This document shows, one piece after another, positions 12,700-13,067 of a stretch of 13,067 nucleotides of DNA. A model generated the notes under the pieces. It was not told the DNA's origin. It was given only the letters and a program-made list of their open reading frames with translations, and did not search any database. Location of the stretch: positions 1,271 to 14,337 of the forward strand of contig VAYV01000177.1 in NCBI GenBank assembly GCA_005883175.1, in the 5' to 3' direction. Every line of letters begins with the position of its first letter. Position 1 is the stretch's first letter. The translations under genes were made by a program, and so were the position numbers. This DNA is from Actinomycetota bacterium (lineage in GTDB: Bacteria; Actinomycetota; AC-67).

Positions 12700-13067
12700 T
12701 AGCGCGCTCCCAGCATCTCCACGGCGCGCGCGTAGGCCTTGTCGATCTTGCCGGCGCGCACGAGGTCGAGCACGTTCGAATCGGCGACCCGGTACCAGGC
12801 GTCAGCCCGCTCTTGCTGCGTCGGTGCCTGATCGACCTCTGCTTTCAAGCGCTTGATCAGATCGAAGTACGTCTCGTACTCGGGACCGAACTCCTTCTCC
12901 AGACGCTCGCGGATCCGAACGGCCATCGCGGGGTTCGTTCCGCCCGTCGAGATCGCGATCATCAGATCGCCGCGACGGATGATCGACGGCGCGATGAAGG
13001 TGCAGTGCGGCGGGTCGTCCACCACGTTGACGGGGATCCCTTCGTCCAGCGCCTCTTCGTAGATCGC
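12699..13067 (-). CDS. Siroheme synthase N-terminal domain (precorrin-2 dehydrogenase), 5' end outside window
   Basis: The frame is open to the right edge (122 residues seen). It reads IPVNVVDDPPHCTFIAPSII, then RGDLMIAISTGGTNPAMAVRIRERLE, both typical of the CysG N-terminal/Met8/SirC family. These use NAD to oxidise precorrin-2 to sirohydrochlorin and some also insert iron. The NAD-binding Rossmann start lies beyond the window. The helical C-terminal part (YETYFDLIKRLK to ARAVEMLGAR) ends at 12699, so no methyltransferase domain follows in this chain; that activity sits in the cobA-hemD fusion two genes downstream. The stop overlaps the hemA start by one base. An internal start at 13025 is not needed, because coding similarity continues upstream of it. 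Confidence 0.9.
   Translation of the reverse strand, partial: AIYEEALDEGIPVNVVDDPPHCTFIAPSIIRRGDLMIAISTGGTNPAMAVRIRERLEKEFGPEYETYFDLIKRLKAEVDQAPTQQERADAWYRVADSNVLDLVRAGKIDKAYARAVEMLGAR

Noticed and set aside
11068..12702. 544-codon plus-strand open frame opposite hemC and hemA
   Set aside because: It is the complement of two genes with clear catalytic motifs, and its product has biased composition and no domain pattern.

Overview
This is a high-GC bacterial window with two functional blocks: a respiratory cytochrome bc block on the + strand and a heme/siroheme biosynthesis block on the - strand. The organism looks like an Actinomycetota or a deep-branching relative. Evidence: GC-rich codon use, frequent GTG and TTG starts, tightly coupled genes, the C5 route to heme (HemA plus HemL), and a fused uroporphyrinogen-III methyltransferase/synthase. 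The bc complex is not the fused qcrCAB type of Streptomyces or Mycobacterium. It is split, b6/subunit-IV-like, as in Bacillus and deeper lineages. The phylum call is inference.

Layout. Bases 1-70 hold the start of a - strand lipoprotein gene, divergent from a TlpA/ResA-like thioredoxin lipoprotein (131-700). Bases 701-882 are a regulatory region with a perfect CRP-type palindrome and a TATAAT box. Then follows the + strand respiratory cluster (883-5507): unknown three-helix membrane protein, 2[4Fe-4S] ferredoxin, cytochrome b6-type subunit, subunit IV, Rieske protein, diheme cytochrome c, and a second unknown membrane protein. It meets hemL (- strand) stop codon to stop codon. A small membrane protein gene (+, 6914-7192) diverges from hemL and meets an aldo/keto reductase gene, again stop to stop. 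From 13067 leftward the - strand carries a coupled operon: siroheme synthase N-terminal domain (partial), hemA, hemC, cobA-hemD fusion, hemB, aldo/keto reductase.

How they work together. GluTR and HemL make 5-aminolevulinate. HemB, HemC and HemD take it to uroporphyrinogen III. The methyltransferase domain and the precorrin-2 dehydrogenase divert part of it to siroheme. The heme feeds the neighbouring bc complex, whose b and c cytochromes need several hemes, and the TlpA-like protein could keep apocytochrome c thiols reduced.

The strangest feature is that four otherwise well-conserved genes (cytochrome b6, subunit IV, the aldo/keto reductase and hemC) each lack an internal segment of roughly 30-50 residues and change reading frame at the same point. 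The missing parts include the Qo-site cd helices, helix E of subunit IV, the reductase's catalytic His region, and the HemC N-terminus. All other genes have family-typical lengths. Four such lesions in essential pathways suggest assembly collapses more than biology, but only reads can decide.
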